In this document: piece by piece, positions 1 to 12,089 of the stretch
How positions within the stretch are numbered: position 1 is the first letter of the stretch
Layout: every line of letters begins with the position of its first letter
Source: Gigaspora rosea
Lineage: Eukaryota; Glomeromycota; Glomeromycetes; Diversisporales; Gigasporaceae
Assembly (NCBI GenBank): GCA_003550325.1
Contig: QKWP01000197.1
Location: 377,837-441,836, forward strand
Direction: 5' to 3'
DNA: 64,000 nt
The notes under the pieces: model-generated
What the model was told of the DNA's origin: nothing
Database searches by the model: none
Seen by the model: the letters and a program-made list of their open reading frames with translations, nothing else
Position numbers and translations under genes: made by a program

Positions 1-76
1 AATATTGTCCTTTTCCATGTTAGGGTTGGTATAGATTATAAATAAAATTTTTTTTTTAAATTGCATAATTTTCATA

Positions 77-400
77 CACCTGGGAAAAGATACTGTTGGG
101 AAAAAATACTGTCAGGAAAAGATACTGTTGGGAAAATGTACTATTGGTAAAGATACTGATGGGAAAAGATACTGTCAGGGAAATAATACTGTTGGGAAAA
201 AATACTGTCGGGAAAAGAATACTGTTGAGAAAAGAATACTGTCGGGAAAAGAATACTATTGGGAAATAGATATATAAGAAAAGTGATATGTCGGGAAACT
301 AATATGTCGGGAATCTAATACTGTCCAAAAAAGGTATTGTCAGGAAAGTGATATGTCCGAAAAAGGTTTGGCGGGCAAATGAATTGTTGGGAAAATAATA
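77..400. repeat. Degenerate minisatellite, ~18-bp unit
   Basis: A run of about 17 imperfect units resembles GGGAAAAGATACTGTTG, with units varying at the GATACTG/AATACTG and TTG/TCG positions. The array decays at its right end into forms with ATATGTCGGGAA. A weaker stretch at about 3110-3320 carries the motif in the opposite orientation (CCCGACA, TTTCCCGATAA). Confidence 0.75.
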
Positions 401-943
401 TAAACCCGTGTTCTCAAACTATTGTTTATGTTCTCATCAATACAATTATTTTACTGTTTCAAAAAATTTATAATAGTGAACAGTAAAAAATTTATATTGT
501 TCACAAATTTATAATAGTGTTCTCATGAAAACTCTGAGAACATAATTTCAACACTGGTTGGGGGTGTTGTACTGATCCAACGCAAAGCTATAAATTAAAA
601 TATGATTAAGATAAAGAGTTATTAAGGGACGTAATTGTTTTTTGCTATAAGGTGGCAAAAAAGTGACATTAAAATTTATAAAAAAAAAAAGATTTAATAT
701 CTAAATAGGTTTAGGTGAATGTTGATTAGTGAGAAAAGAAATGCTCAGTTTTTATTGTTTAGATAATATCTCCTTATAGCACAGTATTAGTTAATACCAA
801 AATTTTACAACCAACTATGTTTATTAACGGCAAAAAAACTTTTCCTACAATATTAGAGCTATCTAGAAGTTAAAGCATAAAGTCACAATAAGACTAAAAT
901 TAAATAGCTCGAAACTTCACAAAACAATTGCTATTTATTCATT
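401..943. other. Non-coding AT-rich spacer
   Basis: No gene is visible. An imperfect inverted pair around GTGTTCTCA (about 410-440) and TGAGAACATAATTTCAACAC (about 534-553) suggests a small MITE remnant, but the ends are not clear. Confidence 0.4.
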
Positions 944-1777
944 TTATAAATTATTTAAATGCTCTTCTAAATTAAAATTTTCAGTTTGATTATTTAAAAG
1001 AATTTGTAATCCTTCTTGGGTTAATGTTTCACTTAAAATCTCTTTTAGTTCGTTTAATCTCTCAACATTAGATTCGTCGTCATTCAATGGCTCTACATTA
1101 GAATTATTGTTATTCAATCTCTCAACATTAGAATTGTTATTTGTTTGAAGAATACTAGAGTGCTTTCGGAATAATTCCTCCAAGATATATCTTTCAGCTC
1201 TAGTAAGTCGTTCCTTAGCAGTATTAATTAACTGTTCTAATTCTTGCTTCTTTAAGGAAATTTTGCTAGTTAGATCTTGAAATTTTAATCTTTTGACTTC
1301 AGCTCTGAGTGTTTCGAAATTAAAAGGCTGATTGGGATAAACTAGGTTGTTGATTCGGTTAAAGTCAATGCGAAATGATTTTAATTGGTAATTAGCTAGT
1401 TCTAATTGGCGTTCAACCTGTCCTAGTTCAGAAGAAAGAGCCAGACTTATTTCGTAGTCTGGTTCGATAGTTTGCTTTCTGGTTTCTAAATAATCTAATA
1501 CTTCTTGTCTAATTCTGGGCAATCCTAAGGTAACTAGTCTGTTTTCTTCTATTGCATCTAGCAATAACTCAAAAGCAGTCCGGCACAATCTGTAATAGTG
1601 CAAATTATAAATATCAAAATAAGAGCGTTGGATTTTTTCCCAGGCTCGTTGTAAAAGCTGATCATTAGATAAATTTTGGATATCGTGATAATAGTATAAA
1701 GATAATGATCTAATCAATAAACCCTCCACTCTACTTCTATTTAAGTTTGTTTCATTATTCAATTTTTTTTTTTTCAT
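944..1777 (-). CDS. Hypothetical coiled-coil protein, 277 aa
   Basis: This is an uninterrupted 277-residue reading frame with no intron. It begins at an ATG followed by a run of lysine codons (MKKKK). I do not recognise a family. The first 110 residues are mixed and predicted helical (VEGLLIRSLSLYYYHDIQ). From about residue 120 to 200 the sequence is charged and heptad-like, with many E, K, R, Q and L (LSSELGQVERQLELANYQL), which suggests a coiled coil. Residues about 213-240 hold three near-identical copies of a short repeat around SNVERLN/SNVEPLN, followed by a leucine- and glutamate-rich tail. There is no signal peptide or membrane segment. The plain AT-biased, intronless structure would also fit a gene acquired from a bacterial endosymbiont, but nothing in the sequence proves this. 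Expression is unknown. Confidence 0.6.
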   Translation of the reverse strand: MKKKKLNNETNLNRSRVEGLLIRSLSLYYYHDIQNLSNDQLLQRAWEKIQRSYFDIYNLHYYRLCRTAFELLLDAIEENRLVTLGLPRIRQEVLDYLETRKQTIEPDYEISLALSSELGQVERQLELANYQLKSFRIDFNRINNLVYPNQPFNFETLRAEVKRLKFQDLTSKISLKKQELEQLINTAKERLTRAERYILEELFRKHSSILQTNNNSNVERLNNNNSNVEPLNDDESNVERLNELKEILSETLTQEGLQILLNNQTENFNLEEHLNNL

Positions 1778-3372
1778 AAAATATCAAACTAACATTAAAG
1801 CACTAATTTGATACTTTTACTTATAAGGTGAAGTGATAAAACCTAGAATCCAGAAATTGAAATTGATATGGTCTAATTAATTTATAAATTAAAAGCCACA
1901 TGAATAATATAAACCATACGATTAGGTATTGGTATTGCTAAAATTGGCTATGGTTAAGAATAATACAATTTTAATTAGGAAGAAATAAGAAAAGGAATAG
2001 ATTCGAGATATTGAAATCGATAGTGCTTTTTTCCTTCGCTGCCTGACTTTGGTCTGGTTTTCGTAGTAATCCCGCCCAACTCTCCCAGGAAAAAAAAAAA
2101 AGGAAAGGAAAAAAGAAGAAAAGAGAGATGAAAGTGAGATGCTCGGGGACTTACTTGCTGGTTCATAGGATTAGCTCGGTAACTTGCTTCACGACTCACA
2201 TAGGATGCTTAGCATTTGAGATGTGTATTGATATATTGGGATATTAAAATTGTGAAAAAAGATAAAAGAAAAGGAGTAGTTCAGGGATTTAGAAAAAAAA
2301 ATGCCAATGCCGTACACATACCCAGTAACTCATCTCCTTTCTTATTGGCTTCGTCTTTACTCGTGATTCGCCACATTCCTTTAAAACGCAATCGGAAAAG
2401 ATTTTCGTCAGAAACTTCATATTGCTATATGGCATGTGCCCAAAAAGTTTTTATCAGATTGGTGTTGTATATATAAAAAAAAAAACACTTTTGATTCCCA
2501 TAATTAGATGTATATTTTGCACGCAAACTGTATCTAAAAATAGATGTGGAAAACTTTATATTCATCGCATATTATAGTAGTAAACCTTTTAATATTTATC
2601 ATTTGCATATATTTTGATTGCACTCGTTTTTTTTCATGATTAGATTATGCAGATAAACAATCCCAATGTATTATACATGTAGTGACATTCGTCAAATTAT
2701 GAATAACACTTTTATAATGACGAATTCGCTCAAAAATATTAATATCTAAGAATAACCATCATATTTTTATTTTGAATTAGGATAGTGATCATAACATTAT
2801 TCAATTATTCATTCACATTAAACTAGACTACATATGTAATCTGATAACGTGACGAGTCTTTTGCTGTCTGTAAGTTATGTCGAGATAAGATTTATCCATA
2901 TGTAATTTTATAATCCTTTTATATCTACATTTCATGTAATAACATTTGTCAATTTAGTCGGTTGGCCTTTTTTATGAAAGGGCTTCAATCAATTCGCTCA
3001 ATAGATCAGAGAAAGCTCTAATTAACTGAATAAACTGACCAAGAGCGTTCTCAAATATTTCAATTAAGATTACAGTATGATTCCCAAAAGTTAATTCCTT
3101 GCCAACTTATTTCACCGACACAATATCCCGACAGGCTATATTACCTACAGTACATTTTCTTGACAAGATACTCCTCAAACATTACACATTTTCGACATCC
3201 TTTCCCTAACAAGACATATTTCTAACAGGACTATTTCCGAAAACGCATTTCTCCAACTCATCATATTCCTAATTTCCCGATAACAAATAAGAAGTTCTCC
3301 GACAGGAAGCTTCCTGATAAGAAATATCTAAGAATTAAAATCTAAGTTTCGTACAAATAAATACTGGGTAAT
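1778..3372. other. Intergenic; no convincing gene
   Basis: Short open frames near 1975-2200 (minus) and 2216-2476 (plus) overlap a slightly GC-richer, polypyrimidine-containing stretch but resemble nothing known. The minus frame contains CAAGTAAGT, a possible splice donor, so a lost exon cannot be excluded. The rest is AT-rich spacer. Confidence 0.4.
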
Positions 3373-3553
3373 GTTGTCGTGCCTGAAGTTGACACTGCCT
3401 GAAGTCATAACTTCAGGTGCCTGAAATTGCACTTGACTGAAATTAGCCCCTGAAATTAGATCATTTTGCACGCGTTAGCAGGTAATTTTAGGCAAGTGTA
3501 GCTTCAAGTGCTTGAAGTTGCAACTTCAAGCAAATGCCAACTTCAGGCACAAC
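3373..3553. mobile_element. MITE-like element with TGCCTGAAGTTG inverted termini
   Basis: The left end GTTGTCGTGCCTGAAGTTG matches the reverse complement of the right end CAACTTCAGGCACAAC. The internal part repeats CTGAAGT/ACTTCAG motifs in both orientations, so most of the 181 bp can fold. No target duplication is evident. Confidence 0.65.
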
Positions 3554-3629
3554 AGATCGATTCAAGATCTGAAACGGTGCATTTACAAAAATTTCCACCC
3601 CATTATTTTGACCAATCAATAATTATAAG

Positions 3630-3767
3630 ATATTGGAAGTACGATGAAAAATAACAAGGAATTTTTTTCATCAGAATTAATGTCACTTTCCATGTGCTGC
3701 TACGCAACACGTGAGGGACATTTAACTTCGATAAAAAAATTTCCTGTTATTTTTGTATGTCCAATAT
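3630..3767. mobile_element. Hairpin MITE, 138 bp
   Basis: About 40 bp at each side are inverted copies (ATATTGGAAGTACGATGAAA versus the complement of the arm ending in GTATGTCCAATAT). The palindrome continues inward through ATGTCACTTTCC and GAGGGACAT. The whole element can form one long imperfect hairpin. Confidence 0.65.
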
Positions 3768-5299
3768 TGATGTTATTATTCATATTATATTAGCATGTGA
3801 AATTTTTTGTCGCATAAATTATGATGTCATTTTATGACAAAAATATCAAGGTAAAAAATTTTACATAATCATATCACATGAACAATAACAAAATATTAAT
3901 AGGAAACTACCTAATTAAAAATGTTCATTGACAATTTATTAACCCTAACTTTAGCTATTCGCGATATTATTAACTTCAATTTTGCTCGAAACTTTTTTAC
4001 TTGGAAAACAAACAAGTTTGCTTTGACTAGTATTTTAAGCTAATGCGGCTAAAGGTCACATAATGGTAAATTAATTTGATTGGATTGGATGCTCGAGTGA
4101 ATATTTATTTATATGCAGTCAACTATCGATAACGGACATTTATATAACAGACAAATGTAACGGATTTTATAAATCTGTTATATGTATGCTAGTAAAAAAA
4201 CCATATAACTATTTTTCATTAATAGACCAAAAAAACTGAATTGTTATATTGAAATCAGGTACTTAAAGAAAAAAAATTTTTTTTTTTTACAGCTGTTTTC
4301 ATAAAATTTGAGAATTTGCTCGTTTCTCGAATCTTATTATAAGAAATCACCTAACTTTTCAGAAACTAATTAGATGTCTCTTTATTAAAGTTCCAATAAC
4401 AGTGAAGTAATTTCTGAAAAGTTGGGAGATTTCGGAAACAAGAATATTTTTAGAATTTGTAAAAATAAAGAAAAATATATATATATTTAGCCATCCGTTA
4501 GTCAGCTGCTTAGTTGATCGACTGGTTTAGCCATCTGATCAAAACTGTGACTTAAATCACTAAGTTTTGACTATCACGTTACCTAAATCAATACACAGAT
4601 TCAATCACACTTCGAAAAAAATCCAAAACGATCATATAAACTTTAGTACCTTATTGGTTCGTAAATTTAAACGTCCTAGTTATTGCTTGGCAATTCACAC
4701 TAATCTCATCTAGAAAAAAATCCTTTTATGATGATGATGTCATAATTTCAAAATTATCATGAAATCGATTCTCTGACAAAATATATTTTAAACCTTTAAA
4801 AATAAAATGAATTCATGCATAAAAAAAAACTTAAGTAGACAATTACTCAGTGATCTACTCTAAAAACTTCTAAAATAAAAATTTTATTAACTTTTTTTTT
4901 TGTCGCACTGCATTGACAAGGAAATAATGAAAGATCATGTTACGAATTATTTAATTTCTTTTTACAATTTGTGACATGCATATCCATATAATACTCTAAT
5001 GCGAGATCTCATTGTATGTTTCTGTTTATTTAACTCACGTCCGATAAGAATCTTATTTCTCACGATTCGACTAAATATTCTCACGATTCGACTAAAATTT
5101 CCTAAAGCAGATCCGCAAAGATTAATTAATAACTAAATCAATTGAAATTTTTTTAACAATAATAATTCCATCATTTATTACATCATTTAACGATTATTAA
5201 TCATTAGCATAACTATTTAAACAAATCATACTTTCATAAAAAAAACAACTCTAAAAATTCTTTTTTTTTTTTTTAAAAAAAAAAAAAACTTTTTAGAAA
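3768..5299. other. AT-rich upstream region of the P450 gene
   Basis: No gene is visible. An imperfect hairpin lies at about 4346-4434, with arms GAAATCACCTAACTTTTCAG and its complement near CTGAAAAGTTGGGAGATTTC. The last 60 bases before 5300 are poly-T then poly-A, which may belong to the promoter or leader of the P450 gene. Confidence 0.4.
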
Positions 5300-7291
5300 A
5301 TGGCCATCTACAATATTATTGTTTCTCTTAAAATTATTGATTTCCTTATTATATTCGTATTTACTTTCTTAGTATACGTCTTTCGATTCTATTATAAATA
5401 TTTTACGCGTCCTAATCCATTACCTGGACCATTACCTCTTCCCTTTATAGAATGTAGTTATTTATATGATGGTGATAATAAAAAACTTTTTGCATTACTT
5501 TATAAAAAATATGGTGATTTATGTGAATATTATCTTAATGGAAAACGAAGAATCTTGATTTCAAGTCCTGAATATCTTGAAAAAATGTTAACACCATCCT
5601 CTAAAGATAGTACTTTCATGATAAGATTGCCTCATTCGGAAGGTTTTGAAGAATATGGAATGGCAGGAAGAGGCATCATAGTAAATCATGATATAAAAAG
5701 TTGGAGATATAATCGTTATTTTTTTAATAAAGCTATTCTTACACCAAGTTTTAATCACGAAGCTGTTAAATGGACTAATATAATGAGTCAAGAATTAGAA
5801 GGTTACTGGAAATCTCTTGGAAATTTAAATTTATCTAAGGATAATTTAAAAAATTTGAATGATTGGCAATTAGAAATAGATATGGCTGAATGGGTTCGTA
5901 GATTTACAAGTGATATGATTGTAATTTTAATCACCGGTGAAAGATCTTATACTATGGCATCATATTATAATCTTTATAACCCTGTGAAAGTAATTCATTC
6001 TAATCCATTAATTGAGGATTCGGAAAGATTTGTTAAAGCTTTTAGTGATTACCTTTTCGGTATTACTATTTTTATGTATTTTGGATATTTCTCACGTCGT
6101 TACTATCCGGGTATCAAAGATAAAGTTAAACATTTACTTAATAATCGGGATTATGTGTTTGAAGCTTTAGATATCATAATTAAGAAAAGAAGAAAAGAGA
6201 TCGAAGAGATGCCTGTAGGTACCAAATTAGGGCATGATATGTTGACATCTTTGATTATAACTAATACAGAAAGAGATATGAATGAAGATAAGAATATTAC
6301 TAAAGATGATATCTCGACTAGACCAATGACGGATGTTGAGATTAGAGGTAACTTGCTTGATGCTTTCATAGCTGGTGTTGACACTGTAAGTATTAATGGT
6401 TTTTGGATTGTAGTATTTTTGTGTGACTTGAATTCATAAATAGACCACATTACTACAAAATTAAGCATATCTATATTTGTAAAAATTATATTACGACAGG
6501 GTGAAACCCGCGCAGCTAGCTAGTAAAACCCGTTATGCAGATCACATGAGGGTGAAATCCGCGTTAACCTATAAAACACACTATGCTAACGCGGATTTCA
6601 CCCAAACCTATGATTAAAGCGGGTTTTACTAGCTAGCTGCGCGGGCTTCACCCTGACATATTATATTTATTAACTTTTACGTAATATCAAAAAATTTCCT
6701 TAGATAGGAAATACATTCAGTTTCCTAACCTATTACGTTTGCCACTCTCCTCATGTTAAACAAAAAATGATTGATGAAATCGACTCAATATTCCCTCCAA
6801 ATACTCCTTACAATTTGAAATATGTTGATCTTATAAAATTAGAATATTGTGATGCAGTTATTAATGAAGCTAGTCGAATTATTTCAGTTGTAAATGACGT
6901 TCCAAGATATATTCCAAATTCTAGTGAATTAGCCGGCTATCAATGGGAAGCTGGAACAGCGTTCCATATGAATATTAGTGGTATTCATTCGAATGAAAAT
7001 TATTGGCCTAATCCTGAAACTTTTGATCCGGATCGATTTTATAAAAAAAATGTTGATATGAATAATAAAGTAGGGCATAAATTTTCATTTATACCATTTG
7101 GTGGTGGATTACGAATTTGCCCTGGAAGAAAGTTAGCTATGATAGAATTAATTTCTTTAGTGGTTGAAATATTTGGAAAATATGATGTTGAATTAATTGA
7201 TATGAATGCACCGCCAAAGGTAAAAAGCAGTGCGATAACAGTTTGTGAGGAATTACCTGTTAGAATTAGACCTAGGAAATATTCACTATAG
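5300..7291 (+). CDS. Cytochrome P450 monooxygenase, two exons
   Basis: The coding sequence is 5300-6385 joined to 6704-7291, giving 557 residues, a normal length for a microsomal P450. It should be a heme-thiolate monooxygenase held in the ER membrane; the substrate is unknown. Residues about 12-30 form an N-terminal membrane anchor, followed by a proline-rich hinge (PNPLPGPLPLP). The C-helix WxxxR is WRYNR (W135). The I-helix oxygen-activation motif AGVDT is at 358-362. ExxR is EASR at 417-420. The heme-binding loop is FGGGLRICPG (494-503), with Cys501 as the iron ligand. The intron begins GTAAGT directly after the I-helix threonine codon and ends TTAG before ATAGGA; both junctions are phase 0 and restore IGNTFSFLTYYVCH. 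No stop or frameshift interrupts it. The intron holds a MITE. Neighbours give no pathway clue. Confidence 0.93.
6498..6654. mobile_element. MITE inside the P450 intron
   Basis: The 157-bp element has near-perfect inverted ends: AGGGTGAAACCCGCGCAGCT at the left and the complement of AGCTGCGCGGGCTTCACCCT at the right. A second inner pair is GGGTGAAATCCGCGTTA/TAACGCGGATTTCACCC. GAC flanks both sides (6495-6497 and 6655-6657) as a possible 3-bp target duplication. Without it the intron would be about 160 bp. Confidence 0.8.
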
Positions 7292-7589
7292 TTATTATAG
7301 AACTTTCTTTTTTTTCTTGTATGTTCAGGTTCACCGTGCAAAACTCAAAAACGGAACTCCAGTTGCAGTTTTTTTTTTGAAACCAGATATCTTTTTTTTT
7401 ATGGTTATTTTTTTTTTAAAAAAAAAATTTTTCTTTTTGCGCTTTTGTTTTTTTTTTTAAATATATAACATTTTTCTTTTGTACATATAATAAAATACTT
7501 TTTTTGGATTGGCTTGATTTGCTTAATACATATTTGCTTAATACACATGATACATCATGATTCAAAACGTGCCAAGCCTGTGATCTGGA

Positions 7590-7741
7590 CAGAGGTGTCG
7601 AGATTTTTTTTTAATGTTAATGTGATTCTCGTATGTACGTGCATACATACATCGTTACGTTTCTGATCTTAGAGATGAATACATATTGATCGAGAAGTTC
7701 TAATTCTAATTAATTAGAAACGATGCCCTATGACACCTCTG
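7590..7741. mobile_element. Short hAT-like MITE, 152 bp
   Basis: The ends are CAGAGGTGTC and GACACCTCTG, fitting the YARNG start of hAT termini. An inner pair ATCGTTACGTTTCT/AGAAACGAT is also inverted. I found no matching 8-bp flanking duplication, so the class is tentative. Confidence 0.45.
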
Positions 7742-8061
7742 GTAAATAGCGTGTATCAATAAAGAAAATAAGTATGAAATACTCATCATTAGTCATATAA
7801 CCTTCAAAAATTGGCATATTTTTAGAATTTTAAATAGCGAAGAAAGCCAAATTGAAATCAAAACTTAACGCTTTATTGTAAAGAATGAATGTTTAATAAA
7901 GATCCATCTAACAATAATATTGACAATCTTGGTGAAGATAGGACCTCTTCGTGCACCCTCTTCTGAATTGCCTTCGCGAAGTAAAGACAATCCCATTCAC
8001 ATTTATGAAATAAACAGTCACAATCATAATAGTCTGTATGCTTGTCAATAGTGTAACAAAA

Positions 8062-8137
8062 TTAGGTTGTTAATGGAGCACTCCAGAAGTGGGTTATATG
8101 TTTTATTAATGCCTGGAGTACTCCATTAACAACCCTA
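8062..8137. mobile_element. Tiny hairpin MITE, 76 bp
   Basis: The arms TTAGGTTGTTAATGGAGCAC and the complement of GTACTCCATTAACAACCCTAA pair over about 25 bp, leaving a loop of under 30 bp. Confidence 0.65.
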
Positions 8138-8452
8138 AACAAAATGTCATTACCTGATTCTAGTTTGTTTAACCTATAATTAATGCCCTTAAACAATTCT
8201 TTTAATTATGGAACGGGATTTTGCCAATTTTGACTTTTGTAATATTACAGCGAAAAAATGGCTAAAAAAGTCAATCAAACGTATCACGAATCTGAAAATT
8301 TTGTATAGTCTACTCTTGTTAAAAAAAACAAACATGGTGAATTTATATGCAAATTTTTTTTTTTTGTAACCCAAGATAGCAGTTATCTGGGGACGTCGAG
8401 TGACGCGATTTAAAATATACTAACTTATGAACACACAATTATTTATATTTAT

Positions 8453-10700
8453 TTAATTGTCTAAACTATTTACACTATTTACATGTTTTAAAAAGTCTTT
8501 TTCTTTTCCCCTGAGCAAACAACTACTTTGAGCCATTTGTATTTCTTTTTTGATTCTGATTTTCCATATATACTGTATTGCTGGTTCTGGCATTGTACTG
8601 TTTCCCCATTTCTTGTTTGTGAACCAGACGAACCAGACCCAGATTTCGTATATTACTATGATGTGGAGCCATATGGTCATTGTGAGAGGCTGGACAGATT
8701 TAGCATTGGATGCTGTGACTACTTCTTCCATTGTAGCTGGAGGTGCTGTGCTTGTAAAAGACCAAACATGTTATATGCGAGTTCCCACAGTTTACTGCTG
8801 AGCTGGCATTCTATTGCGAAATGTTCTATTGTCTGCGATTCATTTGGCACCATGGGCAGTCACGTGAGGCTGTTGGGTCCTCATGCACCAGTCTTGTAGT
8901 CAATGGAAGTGCCTTATGTAACATTCGCCAAAAGATGTCCTTTTTGTTATTTGGAGCCCATCTTATTACTAATCATGCCCAGTTTTCCTTTCTATTAGTC
9001 TTACTAAAAAAGTTAGCTTGTGTTGGGGTATATTATATGGATATTTTTCTCAGATACTCTGTGGCCTTTGCTGTCATCAAGTGCTGCACTGGTTTCTATA
9101 ATTTTAAGTTCTTTAGGGTCCCATGGCCATTCTTCTCCATTATCCAGAATTTTTCTCTTCAGTCTTTTCCATGCTGTGAGATATGGCTTTCATTTACAGA
9201 ACCACACTTTTAGTCTAATTGGGGAAGCAGAAAGGGCTTCCTGTACTGTTTTCTTGTGTTTTTTGTATAATGTCTTTTCTATTTTCCTTCTCTCATTTAT
9301 TACCCAAAAATTCTTACTATTCAGTAGCTTTACCATTATTAATCTTGCATCAAGCATATCTGGTAATACAAGGGCATTTAATCTATTATTTTTCTGTGTT
9401 TGTTGGTATATTGCATATCTTGGGAGAAGCTTTGATCTGTCTTTTATCCAGGTAATCATCATGTTATTAATTTTACCTAATTGCTTTCTATTTGGAAGAA
9501 GAATGTAGAATATGAGCCAGATCTTAGATAAGAGAAGTGATTTTGCTATCAGAATCCTGCCTTTAAATGAAAGGTCTCTTCTTTTTATATTGCTTGTTAG
9601 ATTTTTAATCTTCATGATAGCTGTATCCCATAGTGTTTTGCTTAGCTGTCCTTTTTTATTTACCTCAAATCCTAGAATTCTAATTGCTTTATTTTCATCT
9701 AATTTGTCAAAACCTGTTTTTCTTAGCAGTTTTTTCTAAAGTGCTTTACTATGATATTTAGATCTGTTAAGTGTAGATTTCTGGCAAGTTTGTTATTTAA
9801 TTTTGTTATTCTTTTATGAAACTTTTCTATACAAGTTTAGAGATAGTTGGTGGCTTGCAAACCCTGATAATTAATTGCAACTGGATCTTACAGTAGTCCC
9901 AGTCTGATATTTCCACCCATTCTTTAGGTTATTTTTTATTTTTTTGAAATAAATTGATTGTCCAAAACTCAGATTGAGTTTCCAAAGTGTGGGCCAAGGT
10001 GTTTCTTGGTTGCAATATAATGAGCACTATATGAGAAGATGGTCTAAATTTTCAAATTTGGTCTCTGTTTTTACACATTGTATATGTTCATTGTTCAGGA
10101 ATATATAATCTAGTCTTGTAGCTATAGGCTGCCTATTTCTAACTATTTAATAATAAATAATAAAGGGTTTTGTATTGCTTACACATGCTATGTCAGTAAA
10201 ACCTTCTATGAGTTCTTCTAATTTACTTCTAGTCAGGTTATAATGACTATGTAATTGACTAATTCTGTTAGCTATTGGGTCTAAATTTGTATTAAAGTCA
10301 CTGGCTACAATATTGATTGCATTATTATTTATACTAGTGCCAATACCTCAAAAAAACAATGCCTATCAGAAATATTAGAAGGAGTGTGAACATTTGAAAT
10401 TTAAAATATTAAGTATTTCAATTGAAAGTTAGTTGTTATTACTCTTCCATTGTATAAAATCTGTTAATTACTAAACCTTATTTTTCTATTTTCTGCTAGT
10501 ATAACTATCTTCAATAACCATATTGAGCCTAGATGCTATTAATTTTAAAAAAGCTTTGCATGGCATATCATTTAAGTTAGTTTTCTGAATTAGTATAATA
10601 TCTATTTTGTATGATTTAAAAAGGATAAGAGTTTCTTTGCATTTAATTCTATTATTAAGTTCTTTGATATTTATTGTTGTGATTTTAATAATATAATCTT
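8453..10700 (-). pseudogene. Non-LTR retrotransposon ORF2 relic (endonuclease, RT tail, zf-RVT)
   Basis: Read on the minus strand, the order is that of an APE-type LINE. An endonuclease N-terminus lies near 10690-10575 (IDIILIQKTNL, normally with QET). The endonuclease core motif is VASDFNTNLD near 10330 (usually GDFN), and its end is ATRLDYIFL near 10120. After a short linker the thumb region appears at about 9740-9620 (LDENKAIRILGFEV), then an intact 141-residue frame at 9615-9190 with LSFKGRILIAKSLLLSKIW and LLPRYAI. Finally a zinc-binding reverse-transcriptase domain appears at about 8980-8740 (FWRMLHKALPLTTRLVHED, then IEHFAIECQLS) with several frameshifts. The catalytic RT palm, with its YxDD box, is absent between about 9870 and 9750, so this copy cannot encode an active enzyme. 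Confidence 0.85.
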
Positions 10701-12089
10701 TTTTTATTGTTGTAATAGTTTAGGTTTTTGTTTGAGCCTGAATTTTTCCTTTTTTCTTTTTTATCCTTTTTTTTCTTGCTAAATCTAAGCTTAATAAATT
10801 CATCATTTATATCTGGCTAAATTATTTTTCTAGGTGCACTACTTATTAGTGTTTGTTGATTGTATATTATGCTACTATTTCTTTGATTGTCTTTTTCTTT
10901 GTTTGTTACTGGTCCTTCTAGCATATTATTACCTTTATTTGGTACAGTTAATGATGCTGTAAGGGTTTTGAACTAATTAGTATCTATGCACTTTTATTAA
11001 ATAAATTTAATTGCACCTGCTCTGTTTCTGGTGAATAATCTGCTTCTTTTATATATACATATATTAATGTATTTTGGAATTCTTCATGTCAAGCTACTAT
11101 TATTTGTTATATCAAAAATTATGACCCATTGATCTGATTGTATTGGGGTTCCTTCATATAAAAGGTGTTTAATTGCTATAATGGTACCCATATTGTTAAA
11201 AATATTTTTACTATTTTTTGTAATTTGTTTTCTATTTGTAATTGGTACTTTTCTTAATCTTATAAATAATAACTCTTAATTAGCCCTAGATAAGATATAA
11301 CTATAAAAGGTTTGTTGAAATATATGTATACTATCCTTTAAATATTTTCTCATTTGTTGTTTATTAGCAAAAATTATTTTTAGAAATTGTGATTTTTTTT
11401 AATAAAATGTAGTTTAGCACCAATAAAGTCTGTACCCATTTTGTCATATAATGTAGACACTATTTTATTGGTAGAGTTCTTGTTAAGTTTTTGTATATCA
11501 AATATTAGTGCATTGTTGTTTTTTGTGCTTATGTTAATTCTGAGAAAAAAGGTAGAGTAAGTGGCTCTTTCTCTTGTTAGCTTAGTAAAAAGATTTGAAT
11601 ATAGGTTTGTTTTTTGAGAGGGTGTCTTGTTTCTGATTTTTTTGTTTTGACTCTGCATTTATATTTGTTATGTCTATATGCAAATCAGGTGAAAATTCTT
11701 ATCTGATCTTTTATTGCACAAATTTTTAGTTCTTTTTTAGGAGCTATAGAATTATTTAAATAAACATTATTAATATTATATATTTTTTGTTGGTTTTTTG
11801 CTACCCTTCATGTTCTATTATTTCTGCCCAATCTGATAAAGTTGTACTTGTTGTGCTTGAGTTAAATATATTAGTAGAGATATGTTCATTAAGATATATG
11901 TAATATTTGCTGTTTTTTTGTTTTGAGTCTTGTGTTATGAACCTTTTTCATTTTCTTTGTCTTGTTTTCTCTTACTATGTCTATTGCTTTTTTGTCTTTA
12001 GAACAAGGGCTGTTGCCCTTGTTTTTAGTTCTAGTATCTTTTTTAAGTTCTTTAACTTTAAAATATTTTGTTTCTAAGCCACCTGGCAA
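10701..12089 (-). pseudogene. Probable ORF1 relic of the same retrotransposon
   Basis: Upstream of ORF2 on the same strand are several short open pieces with coding character. A lysine-rich N-terminus at 12089-11889 (MPGGLETKYFKVKELKKDTR) is the first. A 92-residue piece at 11658-11380 (ERATYSTFFLRINISTKNNN) is the second. A further piece near 11160-11080 reads YEGTPIQSDQWVIIFDITN. Frameshifts and stops separate them. The position and basic character fit a LINE ORF1 (nucleic-acid-binding protein), but I cannot assign domains with certainty. Confidence 0.5.

Larger units (their letters stand above)
7292..8452. other. Intergenic, poly-T rich, with two small inverted-repeat elements
   Basis: Homopolymer-rich DNA follows the P450 stop codon. 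No gene is visible. Two short inverted-repeat elements inside it are listed separately. Confidence 0.5.

Noticed and set aside
1975..2476. Short frames on both strands near 2.0-2.5 kb
   Set aside because: No similarity, no splice-consistent extension; only a possible GTAAGT donor on minus, too little to call a gene.
8189..8374. 61-residue minus frame in poly-A/T rich DNA
   Set aside because: Lysine/phenylalanine-rich translation of low-complexity DNA; no motif, no context.
8528..9508. Overlapping plus-strand frames of 78-162 codons
   Set aside because: They are antisense to the LINE relic, whose minus-strand motifs (KGRILIAKSL, WRMLHKALP) are clearly recognisable.
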